Part shown: in pieces, positions 9,326 to 17,751 of the stretch
How positions within the stretch are numbered: the first letter of the stretch is position 1
Layout: every line of letters begins with the position of its first letter
Assembly (NCBI GenBank): GCA_963210315.1
Contig: OY723242.1
Span: 372,001 to 436,000, forward strand
Length of the DNA: 64,000 nucleotides
Origin: Rhynchopus euleeides
Lineage: Eukaryota; Euglenozoa; Diplonemea; Diplonemida; Diplonemidae
Direction of reading: 5' to 3'
The notes under the pieces: model-generated
Told to the model about the DNA's origin: nothing
Databases searched by the model: none
The model's input: only the letters and a program-made list of their open reading frames with translations
Program-made: the position numbers and the translations under genes

Positions 9326-10315
9326 CCGGACAAGGGGGGACACTACGGCCTGCTGTACCAGGAGGCCGTGCCGACCCTCCCCCCGACCGGTCGGGGGCGG
9401 CCGTTGAAGAAGGGCACCCGGCTGACACCCCAGAAGTGCAAGGAGATCCGCGACTCTTTCCAAAAGACCCTGACACACGCCCTCGCCCCGACCTACTGGA
9501 AGACACTACGCAGAGCATACGACCAGTACACACAGTTCCGCAGGCAGTGGGCAGACACAGCGGGGAGAATGCCGCCACACGACGAGTGCGCGATGCTATG
9601 GGCGACCAGCCAACGTTTGGGGGGCCTGTCGACGTCCTCGACCCTGCAGTACCTGAACAACATCGCAGGGGCCCTCAGGAGATTCGAGGGCTACCCGCTC
9701 GACAGTGTCCAGGTCCTCAGCGATTACCGCCGCGCGCTCAAGCGGCAGGGAGCGCTGAAGCCGAAGCGCCAGGCACAACCCGCGACCCCACAGGACATTC
9801 GAAGGGCAATCGAACGCGAACCGCGCCGACTGGTACAGCTGCTGCTGGGCATCATGTGGAGGGGGGCTGCGCGCGTGTCAGATGCACTCCGCCTCGACGT
9901 GAAGGATGTTCAGCCGGACCCGGACAACGACGTAGTCAACATCCGCTGGACGCAGTCAAAGTCGGACCCGTTCCGTGTCGGGCACATCACAGGCATCACC
10001 CTGCAGGCAGGCCTCCGGAAGATCCTGGAGCGGCGTCTCAGGCAGGCAGAAAAACGCAAGCAGACAACCCTGTTCCCCCCAAGTGTAGGGTACCGCTGTG
10101 CGACAAAGGCAATCAAGAGAGCCAGGGCGACTCTGACTACACACTCCCTCCGCCGCGGCGCGCTGACACATCTGGCGAGGAAGGGAGTGCCCCTGGAGGA
10201 AGTCAGGCTGCTGTCACGACATGCCACAGTGGACGGGGTGATTCGCTACGTGTCGGCGGCGGAGAATGCGCGCGCGAGAGACACGGCGAGGATATCAGCG
10301 AAGATCGACCAGTGA
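9326..10315 (+). CDS. Tyrosine recombinase (integrase) of the transposon
   Basis: Catalyses DNA strand exchange through a 3'-phosphotyrosine link. Numbering from the GTG at 9368, all expected active-site residues are present: R169 (GAARVSDAL), K198 (TQSKSDP), H259-x-x-R262 (THSLRRGAL), H285 (LLSRHA) and nucleophile Y294 (VIRYVS). Residues about 30-125 form the helical core-binding domain. No ATG exists near the beginning: the frame is open from the codon after the ORF1 stop, residue 1 at 9368 is GTG, and the first ATG lies at residue 68, inside the core-binding domain. Expression therefore probably depends on readthrough of the UGA at 9323-9325 or on a non-AUG start. Length (about 315-330 residues) is normal for the family. 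Confidence 0.85.
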   Translation, partial: PDKGGHYGLLYQEAVPTLPPTGRGRPLKKGTRLTPQKCKEIRDSFQKTLTHALAPTYWKTLRRAYDQYTQFRRQWADTAGRMPPHDECAMLWATSQRLGGLSTSSTLQYLNNIAGALRRFEGYPLDSVQVLSDYRRALKRQGALKPKRQAQPATPQDIRRAIEREPRRLVQLLLGIMWRGAARVSDALRLDVKDVQPDPDNDVVNIRWTQSKSDPFRVGHITGITLQAGLRKILERRLRQAEKRKQTTLFPPSVGYRCATKAIKRARATLTTHSLRRGALTHLARKGVPLEEVRLLSRHATVDGVIRYVSAAENARARDTARISAKIDQ

Positions 10316-10398
10316 GGGGGCGTCGGCGGAGACGAACGAAGCGGGGAGGGGACCCGCAGACATCATCATCACACTTCCCGGCAAAGCTCCGACGCCTG

Positions 10399-10752
10399 AT
10401 GGCGCCACAGGAGGCTTATCAGGAAGTGGGTCAGACCGAAGACGACCCGGACACCGACGAGTCGTACGGGCCAGGCATTGAAAACGGGTATGAGAGCGAC
10501 CTCGCGGTGTGCGCGGGAGACAAGCTGCTGCGGCCGGCAAAGGAGGGGCGTGATGCGGGGACACACGGTGAAGCCATCGCACCGATCTGCAAGACACGGC
10601 TCGACCTCGACAGGCTGGTGGGGATGGACACGGCAGGGGAGTTGGACGGCGTGATAGAAGAAAGCGCCCTATCACTTCACAGCTACAACCGCTCTGATGA
10701 ATTTCCTTTTGTTTGTTGCGTTGACGCTTCTACACACAAAACCCTGAACTGA
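10399..10752 (+). CDS. Transposon ORF3, small acidic protein of unknown function
   Basis: 117 residues from an ATG 83 nt after the recombinase stop, in a different frame. The sequence is acidic and soluble-looking (TEDDPDTDESYGPGIENGYESD; later RLDLDRLVGMDTAGELDGVIEES). The last 13 or so codons (VDASTHKTLN end) are encoded by the right inverted repeat itself. No domain is recognised. It reads less randomly than shadow frames, so it may be real, but support is only compositional. Confidence 0.45.
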   Translation: MAPQEAYQEVGQTEDDPDTDESYGPGIENGYESDLAVCAGDKLLRPAKEGRDAGTHGEAIAPICKTRLDLDRLVGMDTAGELDGVIEESALSLHSYNRSDEFPFVCCVDASTHKTLN

Positions 10753-10852
10753 TCACACCCTGAGCCTGATGAAGGGTGGGGTTAGTGTATAGAGCACGTT
10801 TGGTTGCAGCTGTGGTGGGGCGCTTTCCGCTCACACGAGTGTGCTTAAAATG
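10710..10852 (-). repeat. Right terminal inverted repeat of the recombinase transposon
   Basis: Reverse complement of 7506-7625. A second copy of the 16-bp core, in opposite orientation (gtggaagcgtcaacgc at 10853-10868), follows immediately. The right end is therefore itself flanked by inverted copies of the core. Confidence 0.75.
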
Positions 10853-11358
10853 TGGAAGCGTCAACGCATCACAAACAAAATACGAGTAAAGAGCGGCTGT
10901 ACTGGAGTGACATTTTCCCGGCGCGCTTCGCGCGCCGGGAAGAATGCACGCACTGACACACTCCGTGCAACTCAATGGCAGCCCACGCGCCCCCCCGGCA
11001 ACATACACCGTCCTGACAGAACCCACCTTGCTCACACAATACCACGTAAATCATCAAAAGCAGCAGCATGTTGGGAAGGGGGCCTGGGCTCGCCCCCGAC
11101 GCGGAGCGGGACGACCGCCACCGCCAAGCCACGGCCCGCCGACCCGCGTACTGCAGCACACCAATCAACAAGACCGCCACAGGTGAGCAACAAAGCCACC
11201 ATTCGCCTCGGCTGATCACGTGGATCACGTTAGCGTGTGGAATAAAGATGGTGTTGCAAGGGGATTACGAACCTGGCGTGTTTAGTAGTGACCGTCTGAG
11301 GCCAACTCTGGCACTGCTCGCTGACCTGATATCTGTTCCAAGGCTGCTTGGGGCAAGA

Positions 11359-11958
11359 TCAGCGATTCTGTTCGTTTCCTTCTACGGGCTCTGAGTACAA
11401 AGAACATGAACAACAATTCTGATCAACAAACCACGCACTGGGCACCAGGCTGGTTGCTGTGCTGGCGGAATGGACTGACATGACTTCTAGGCCTGTGGCA
11501 TCAGGAAGTCGAGGAGTGTTGCCACCGCACTGTCTGTGGCGCTCGGCGCTGCGGGAGGGGTCTCCAACAAGGCGCCTCTTTGCGAGGGGGATTGAGCTGG
11601 CTGCCTTAGCAGCCGGCTTCTTGGCAGGCTTCTTTGCTGCAGGCTTGGGCCTCCACAGGTTGGAAGGCCTTGCTGACTTGACGAGGGTCTTCACCTTGTC
11701 GGTGCCATGCTTAAGAGCGGCTTCAGCACCTTCGCACCTTATTTTGAAAACAAGGCAGCTGCCTTGTTTTCAAAATAAAGTGCGAAGGTGCCACAAACAT
11801 TGCCTCATGGCTTCGTCCAGAGGCAGTGTCTCCGTTGCCTCCAGTAAGTTGCCCCACAGAACATGGAGCAGAGGGCGCTTCATCTTGTAGCCGGCCTCCC
11901 TCACAGCTGCCTCCACCCCGCCATCGTGAGCTCCTGCGGTAAGGCTCATTTGAAACAC
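11359..11958 (-). pseudogene. Possible remnant of a Lys/Ala-rich protein gene
   Basis: Minus-strand frames at 11958-11770 (AHDGGVEAAVREAGYKMKR then PLLHVLWGNLLEATETLPLDEA) and, after a palindrome, at about 11730-11560 (ALKHGTDKVKTLVKSARP then RPKPAAKKPAKKPAAKAASS) have a protein-like composition. The second resembles the Lys/Ala/Pro tails of histone H1-like proteins. The first ends in a stop inside the 66-bp palindrome, and the parts are not in one frame. It could be a broken gene or a two-exon gene with the palindrome in an intron. The identity is speculative. Confidence 0.3.
11726..11791. repeat. Near-perfect 66-bp palindrome
   Basis: Two 33-nt arms meeting at ggcagctgcc with no loop; 32 of 33 positions pair. 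As RNA it would be a single long hairpin. The sequence gcaccttcgcac...ttattttgaaaacaaggcag appears once in each orientation. Confidence 0.9.
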
Positions 11959-12686
11959 GCCGGTCTGTGCAGCAACTTGTCGTTGAAACCTGAAATGTGA
12001 GCCCGGGCATTTTCTTCACCAGTTTCGGTAGCTATACTTAGGGATGTTGTTAGAACTGATCTGCTGGGTGTGTCATGTGTCGTATGTATGTGGATGCAGA
12101 AGTGGGAGCAAGGCGATCTTGTGAGGTGATATCAACGGAACATGACTCGTCTCTTTGCTGCATCACATCCTGGGCTTGTTGGGTCACCTCATTGAAAGCA
12201 CACCCCCAAAAATACCCCCCCAAAAAAAGTGCCCCCCAAAATCGTACTCCTTTCGCTATATTATAGACACCCTGTCCAGCAACTGTGGGAGAACAGTTCC
12301 GGACTACTTTTTGTTGAGCGCACACAGTTGTGGGAGAACAGTTCCGGGCTACTATTGGTGAGCGCACACTTGCTGTCTCAAGGCTGTGTAGAGGCCCTGT
12401 GAAGTGGCATGAGGTGCTAATCCAAAGCTTCAGTCGTACGATTTCCTTCGTTACTTCGCGACTTCGCTACGCTTCGTCGCTCGTAACTAGTAAAAATAAA
12501 AAACGACTCCCTACCCCGTATTTCGTAGTTCTTTCGTACGGTATGTACGGGATTTCAGGTACACCAATATCCCCCTCCCGATTTTTGCACCTGGGGAGGG
12601 TGACATATACACGGGGGGTGGTAGGTACTTTCGTATTTCTTCACGAATGATCCTGCACGACTCCAGATACATTTTTCGTGAATGCG

Positions 12687-14921
12687 TCACTGCACTACTT
12701 TTGCACGATTCGTCTGACAAGTCTGCAAACACTTCCGTCTCTTGTTCTGATGCAGCTCAGGGAAGGCTAGAGTAACGACGTTGCTGTCACGGCGCAGCGG
12801 GGCAGAAGCGTGGATGAAGGCGTCTGGGTCGGCACGCACAGCCGCCAGCACCACCTCCTTGTCGCAGCACAGCGCTGTGGGGGCGTACTTCAGGGAACGT
12901 CCCTCCTGGCGCACAGCCGCCAGCACCACCTCACGCTTGTTCCACAGTGTGTGGTCGGCGAAGCGCAGCGCACTGCCGCAACTCGTCACGGCTGCGAGGA
13001 CCACCTCCTCGTCACCACAGAACACAGGATCGGCGAACTGCAGAGCATCGCCGTGTGCACGAGCCGCTTGAAGCACAACCGACCTGTCGCTTCGCAGTGA
13101 AGGGTCAGCGTACTTCAGCGCCCTCCCGTCCTGCAACACGGCCGCCAGTTGAAGCTCCTTGTCACGGCACAGTGAAGCACTAGCGTAGTGAAGAGCGCAC
13201 CCGCACTTGCGTACGGCTGCAAGCATGAAGTCTCGGTTGCTGAGGAATGAAGGGTCGGCGTAGTAAAGAGCATCCCCGTCAGTGTGTGTGGCTGCGAGCA
13301 CCACCTCCTCGTCCTGAAGGAATATCATATCAGCATATCGGAGCACATACTGTGAGGACTTCACAGCAGCAAGGACGACCTCACGATCCTTGCGCAGGTT
13401 GGATGAAGCATGCTGCAAATCACCACCCTTCTTCCGCACGGCTGTGAGGACCACATCTCTGTTGCTGCGGATCGACTCATCACACCACTGCAAGGCCCAC
13501 GGGTCCTGTGCCACCGCAGCAAGCTGCACCTCCCTGTCGCTGGACGCAGGGGTGTCGGCGTACCACAAGGCACATCCCTGCAGCTTGACACACTGCAGCA
13601 CGAAGTCTCTGTTGGTGCGAAGCGAGGTGTCTGCTTCTCCGAGCACCGCTGGGTCACGCCGCACACCTGCCAGCACCACCTCCTCGTCCTTCTTCAGGTG
13701 TGAGGGTGCATAGTACAGTGCAAGAGAGTGACCCCGCCTCGCTCTGCTGTGCATCGCAGCGAGCACCACCTCCCTGTCGCCCTGCAGGAAAGGGTCGGCA
13801 TGCTTGAGTGCCTCAGGGTAGGTCTCGACTGCTGCAAGGATAAGGTCTCGGTCTTGGTGAAGCACATCTGAGCGCGGCTCCTCCTGACTACAGTTGGCCC
13901 CCAACAGCACACCGTGCCACAGCACAGCCTCGCGTTGGAACTCCGTGTCAAGGCGCAGCGCATCAGATGCCTGTTGGACGGCGAATCGCGACAAGCGCGC
14001 AACTGTCATCACCACCTCTGTGTCGTTACACAGTGCCCCAGAAGCAGCCTGGAAGCCCCAGAACCACGACTGTGCCGACATCCTGATGGCACGGAGAACA
14101 AGCTTCTTGTCATTGCGCAGTGCAGCACTTGCGTGCTTGAGACCATCTCCACTACCTGCGGCCGCCATGACCACCTGCCTGTCGTTGCGGAGGGACTCAC
14201 AGGCGTACTCGAGTGCATCGCTACTTGTTTGGACTGCCGCCATGACGACCTCCCTGTCGGCCTGCAGCGATGCGTCGACATGCTTGAATGCATCACCCCT
14301 GCGCTGCACAAGAGTGAGGACGAAGGGTTTGTTGCTGAGCAGTGCAGGTGATACAAACTCGAGTCCGGATGAAGCCACGAAAGCCATCAGCGCGACGTCC
14401 TCGTCCTCACGCAGGTATTCGGAAGCGTGTTGAAGTGCGTCAGGATGACTGCGGACCGCTGTGGTGACGATGTGTTTGTCATTGCGGAATGAGTCATCGA
14501 GGTGCTGCAACGCCTCGCCATCACACAGCACCACCGCAAGCGCCACATCACGCAGACCCCGTGCCCAGGCAGGTGTGGTCTTCATGGCAAAGCCCCCGTC
14601 AGACCCATCGTCAGACTCCTCCGTGTTGTTGCGCAAGTGATCCCCCAGCACCTTCACGAAGCGAGCACCCGTGAGGGCGACGTCGATGGAGCACCCGTGG
14701 GAGACAGGTGCGGCACCGGACAGAGGGGTGCTGTCGTCGAGCACCACCCCATCCACCGAGAGCTCCACGTCCTCGGGAAGCGCGTCGGGAGGGGACCCGA
14801 GCACCACGTCGAGTGCGTTTGCCTTGAGATGAACCGGGGTGTCGCCCTCCCCGATGTGCACCGCATGCTGCTCCCCACACAGCCTGTCCTTCAGGAACAC
14901 CTCCATTCCTTCTCCTGACAT
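12687..14921 (-). CDS. DUF4116 repeat protein with ubiquitin-like N-terminus, copy C (intact)
   Basis: 744 residues, same architecture as B, with the Ubl variant starting MSGEGMEVFLKDRLCGEQH. The extended basic tail (ELHQNKRRKCLQTCQTNR...) is retained, as in B. Differences from B concentrate in the paired residues beside the conserved Ala-Leu of each repeat (for example AQDPWALQWCDES against AQDPRALAYCDES) and in the middle repeats. The VSSDRE site that holds a transposon in A and H is empty here (PASSDREVQ). The 5' mini-intron candidate spans 14935-14977. Its 3' flank (about 12570-12690) matches that of B, so the two share a recent ancestor. Confidence 0.85.
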   Translation of the reverse strand: MSGEGMEVFLKDRLCGEQHAVHIGEGDTPVHLKANALDVVLGSPPDALPEDVELSVDGVVLDDSTPLSGAAPVSHGCSIDVALTGARFVKVLGDHLRNNTEESDDGSDGGFAMKTTPAWARGLRDVALAVVLCDGEALQHLDDSFRNDKHIVTTAVRSHPDALQHASEYLREDEDVALMAFVASSGLEFVSPALLSNKPFVLTLVQRRGDAFKHVDASLQADREVVMAAVQTSSDALEYACESLRNDRQVVMAAAGSGDGLKHASAALRNDKKLVLRAIRMSAQSWFWGFQAASGALCNDTEVVMTVARLSRFAVQQASDALRLDTEFQREAVLWHGVLLGANCSQEEPRSDVLHQDRDLILAAVETYPEALKHADPFLQGDREVVLAAMHSRARRGHSLALYYAPSHLKKDEEVVLAGVRRDPAVLGEADTSLRTNRDFVLQCVKLQGCALWYADTPASSDREVQLAAVAQDPWALQWCDESIRSNRDVVLTAVRKKGGDLQHASSNLRKDREVVLAAVKSSQYVLRYADMIFLQDEEVVLAATHTDGDALYYADPSFLSNRDFMLAAVRKCGCALHYASASLCRDKELQLAAVLQDGRALKYADPSLRSDRSVVLQAARAHGDALQFADPVFCGDEEVVLAAVTSCGSALRFADHTLWNKREVVLAAVRQEGRSLKYAPTALCCDKEVVLAAVRADPDAFIHASAPLRRDSNVVTLAFPELHQNKRRKCLQTCQTNRAKVVQ

Positions 14922-15447
14922 GTTTGCTCTTGCCTGTGTGTCTGGTGGTGGTGGTGGTGTGGTGTGGCGAAGTCACGGGGCGGGAGCCAACATGCGTTTG
15001 TCTGTGCAACCGGGTGGGGTGGGGTGGGGTGAGACGATCGATGCCCCTCCATCAAGATGATTGCAATTTTTCATCCTTCCTCAGCGCTTCGCACAAAGAC
15101 ACTTCTTCTGGACCGTTTCTCTCCGTAGCCACTCAAGATTATGCCCCACTTTCTAGGCTCTCAAGCGAATGCCCCCCAAGGCGAAAAACAAGTCAGCGAC
15201 AGTGCCGGACCTACTCTCGTGTAGGAAATCGCGAGGTGTCACCAGAGTCACGACCGTGTCCTCTTGGGTTGCCATGAAGACTATCCGATGCACGAGAAGA
15301 GGCTGCCCCGGCCGCTGTCCTGGGCTCCCGACCAGGGCGCAACCATGTGTAATATGCGACTGCTGAGGTTGCATCAAAGGCCCGCGTCCTGTCACACAAA
15401 AGCTGGTTCAACCTGTTCACTTCCGCCGTCTCTTGTTGTGATGCAGC
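14922..15447. other. Spacer between copies C and D
   Basis: Upstream region of C with the mini-intron candidate. A plus-strand 65-codon frame at 15169-15366 (MPPKAKNKSATV..., with a Cys-rich end CTRRGCPGRC...PCVICDC) starts at an ATG but has no other support. Nothing else is seen. Confidence 0.4.
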
Positions 15448-17751
15448 TCATGGGAAGGCGGCAGCAAGGACGTCGCTGTCGCGGCGCAGCGGGGCAGAAG
15501 CGTGGATGAAGGCGTCTGGGTCGGCACGCACAGCCGCCAGCACCACCTCCTTGTCGCAGCACAGCGCTGTGGGGGCGTACTTCAGGGAACGTCCCTCCTG
15601 GCGCACAGCCGCCAGCACCACCTCACGCTTGTTCCACAGTGTGTGGTCGGCGAAGCGCAGCGCACTGCCGCAACTCGTCACGGCTGCGAGGACCACCTCC
15701 TCGTCACCACAGAACACAGGATCGGCGAACTGCAGAGCACCGCCGTGTGCACGAGCCGCTTGAAGCACAACCGACCTGTCGCTTCGCAGTGAAGGGTCAG
15801 CGTACTGCAGCGCCCTCCCGTCCTGCAACACGGCCGCCAGTTGAAGCTCCTTGTCATGGCACAGTGAAGCACTGGCGTAGTGAAGAGCGCGCCCGCACTT
15901 GCGTACGGCTGCAAGCATGAAGTCTCTGTTGCTGAGGAATGAAGGGTCGGCGTATTGAAGAGCACGCCCTTCAGTGTGTGTGGCTGCGAGCACCACCTCC
16001 TCGTCCTGAAGGAATGTCATATCAGCATGTTGGAGCACATACTGTGAGGACTTCACAGCAGCAAGCACGACCTCACGATCCTTGCGCAGGTTGGATGAGC
16101 TAAAAGTGTCACTGCGCTTTGTTCGGCACTTTTTGCTTTGGTTTCTTTTTTGCGTTGACGCTTCCACACTCACACTCCTGCTGATGATGGTGTCGTGAGT
16201 GAGGAGCACAAGGGCACGAACAAGCACGCGACACTTTCCGCCCACATCGAAGTGTGCTGAAAAACTCAAGGCATAACCATCCTTCCGCACGGCTGTGAGG
16301 ACGACATCTCTGTTGCTGCGGATCGACTCGTCACAGTCCTGCAAGGCACGCGGGTCCTGTGCCACCGCAGCAAGCTGCACCTCCCTGTCGCTACGAACAG
16401 GGGGGTCGGCGAACTCCAAGGCACGTCCCTGCAGCTTGACACACTGCAGCACGAAGTCTCTGTTGGTTCGAAGCGAGGTGTCTGCTACTCTGAGCACATC
16501 TGGGTCACGCCGCACACCTGCCAGCACCACCTCCTCGTCCTGCTTCAGGTGTGAGGGTGCACAGATCAGTGCAGAGAAATGACCCCACTTTGCTCTGCTG
16601 TGCATCGCAGCGAGCACCACCTCCCTGTCGCCCTGCAGGGAAGGGTCGGCATGTTTGAGTGCCTCAGGGTAGGTCTCGACTGCTGCAAGGATGAGGTCTC
16701 GGTATTGGTGAAGCACATCTGAGCGCGGATCCTTCGGCTTGCGAATGTCCCCCAACACATCACCCTGCCACAGCACAGCCTCGCTTTGAAACTCCGTGTC
16801 AAGGCGCAGTGCATCAGATGCCTGTTGGAAGGCGAATCGCGACAGGCGCACAACAGTGAGCCCCACCTCTCTGTCGTCACGCAGTGCCCCAGAAGTAGCC
16901 TGGACGCCCTCGATCCCCGACTGTACCGACATCCTGATGGCGCGGAGAAGAAGCTCCTTGTCGTTGTGCAGTGCAGCACTTGCGTGCTTGAGACCACTAC
17001 CTGCCGCCATGACCACTTGCCTGTCGTTGCAGAGGAACTCACAGGCGCACTGGAGTGCGCTATCGTCGATCGAGCTTTGGACGGCCGCCATGACGACCTC
17101 TCTGTCGGCCCGCAACGCTGCATCGACATGCTTGAGTGCGTCATCTTTCCGCTGCACAAGGGTGAGGACGAAGGGTTTGTTGCTGAGCAGTGCAGGTGAT
17201 GCAGACTTGAGTCCGGATGAAGCCACGAAAGCCATCAGCACGACATCCTCATCAGCACGCAGGTCCTCGGAAGCGTGTTGAAAGGCGTCACAGCTTCTGC
17301 GGACCGCTGCGATGACGATGTGTTTGTCACTGCGGAATGACTCATCGAGGTGCTGCAACGCGGTGCCGTCACACTGCACCACCGCAAGCGCCACATCACG
17401 CAGACGCAGTGCCCAGGCAGGTATGGTATTGAGGTCAACACGAGACCCATAAGGGTTGTCACGCCTCTGCTGCTGCAACACCTTCACGAAGCGAGCACCA
17501 TTGAGGGCGACGTCGATGGAGCACCCGTGGGAGACAGGTGCGGCACCGGACAGAGGGGTGCTGTCGTCGAGCACCACCCCATCCACCGAGAGCTCCACGT
17601 CCTCGGGAAGCGCGTCGGGAGGGGACCCGAGCACCACGTCGAGTGCGTTTGCCTTGAGATGAACCGGGGTGTCGCCCTCCCCGATGTGCACCGCATGCTG
17701 CTCCCCACACAGCCTGTCCTTCAGGAACACCTCCATTCCTTTACCCGACAT
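15448..17751 (-). CDS. DUF4116 repeat protein copy D with in-frame 159-bp insertion
   Basis: 767 residues. Ubl region (MSGKGMEVFLKDRLCG) then DUF4116 units, ending at a stop after AAAFP as in A. Between the repeat halves '...KDGYALSFS' and 'SSNLRKDREVV' sit 53 extra residues (roughly AHFDVGGKCRVL...KKCRTKRSDTF) that are basic, carry no repeat motif and come from the mobile sequence at 16102-16264. The frame is kept, so the protein may still be made. Compared with H (DGCALSFSSSNLRND), which keeps the empty site, the insertion is precise. Mini-intron candidate about 17764-17805. Confidence 0.8.
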   Translation of the reverse strand: MSGKGMEVFLKDRLCGEQHAVHIGEGDTPVHLKANALDVVLGSPPDALPEDVELSVDGVVLDDSTPLSGAAPVSHGCSIDVALNGARFVKVLQQQRRDNPYGSRVDLNTIPAWALRLRDVALAVVQCDGTALQHLDESFRSDKHIVIAAVRRSCDAFQHASEDLRADEDVVLMAFVASSGLKSASPALLSNKPFVLTLVQRKDDALKHVDAALRADREVVMAAVQSSIDDSALQCACEFLCNDRQVVMAAGSGLKHASAALHNDKELLLRAIRMSVQSGIEGVQATSGALRDDREVGLTVVRLSRFAFQQASDALRLDTEFQSEAVLWQGDVLGDIRKPKDPRSDVLHQYRDLILAAVETYPEALKHADPSLQGDREVVLAAMHSRAKWGHFSALICAPSHLKQDEEVVLAGVRRDPDVLRVADTSLRTNRDFVLQCVKLQGRALEFADPPVRSDREVQLAAVAQDPRALQDCDESIRSNRDVVLTAVRKDGYALSFSAHFDVGGKCRVLVRALVLLTHDTIISRSVSVEASTQKRNQSKKCRTKRSDTFSSSNLRKDREVVLAAVKSSQYVLQHADMTFLQDEEVVLAATHTEGRALQYADPSFLSNRDFMLAAVRKCGRALHYASASLCHDKELQLAAVLQDGRALQYADPSLRSDRSVVLQAARAHGGALQFADPVFCGDEEVVLAAVTSCGSALRFADHTLWNKREVVLAAVRQEGRSLKYAPTALCCDKEVVLAAVRADPDAFIHASAPLRRDSDVLAAAFP
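16102..16264 (-). mobile_element. 159-bp MITE-like insertion inside gene D
   Basis: Copy H shows the empty site (gagct-AAAA-ctcaagg). D has gagct-AAAA, then 155 bp, then about AAAAA-ctc, so the net gain is 159 bp with a 4-bp A-run duplication. Its internal part (16147-16260) aligns with the right end of the recombinase transposon (10713-10850): gcgttgacgcttcca, gagcac, ctttccgc, gtgtgct. It is a solo end or non-autonomous relative of that transposon. Confidence 0.8.

Larger units (their letters stand above)
7500..10852 (+). mobile_element. Tyrosine-recombinase DNA transposon with long inverted ends
   Basis: About 3.35 kb. The left end (7506-7625) and the reverse complement of the right end (about 10710-10845) align over more than 100 bp, through the order gcacac-(t/c)gtgagc, ccaaacgtgctc, ggttttgtgtgt-(g/a)gaagcgtcaacgcaa. 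Between them are a 41-42-bp tandem repeat, ORF1 (Zn-finger and coiled coil), ORF2 (complete tyrosine recombinase) and ORF3. There is no reverse transcriptase, so this is not a DIRS element. Content is nearest to Cryptons, but these usually lack long inverted repeats. Exact outer ends and any target duplication are unclear. It sits in the upstream spacer of DUF4116 copy B. Confidence 0.8.
10853..12686. other. Spacer between recombinase transposon and copy C
   Basis: Contains a GC-rich palindrome (cccggcgcgcttcgcgcgccggg near 10918), the possible gene remnant 11359-11958 with a 66-bp palindrome, a direct repeat of about 25 bp (tgtgggagaacagttccgg at 12283 and 12331), and near 12560-12680 a block shared with the 3' flank of copy B. 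No intact gene is supported. Confidence 0.5.

Noticed and set aside
8845..10752. 635-codon plus frame through the recombinase transposon
   Set aside because: Most of it is an Arg/Pro-rich shadow of ORF1 and ORF2; only its last part after the ATG at 10399 is considered (ORF3).
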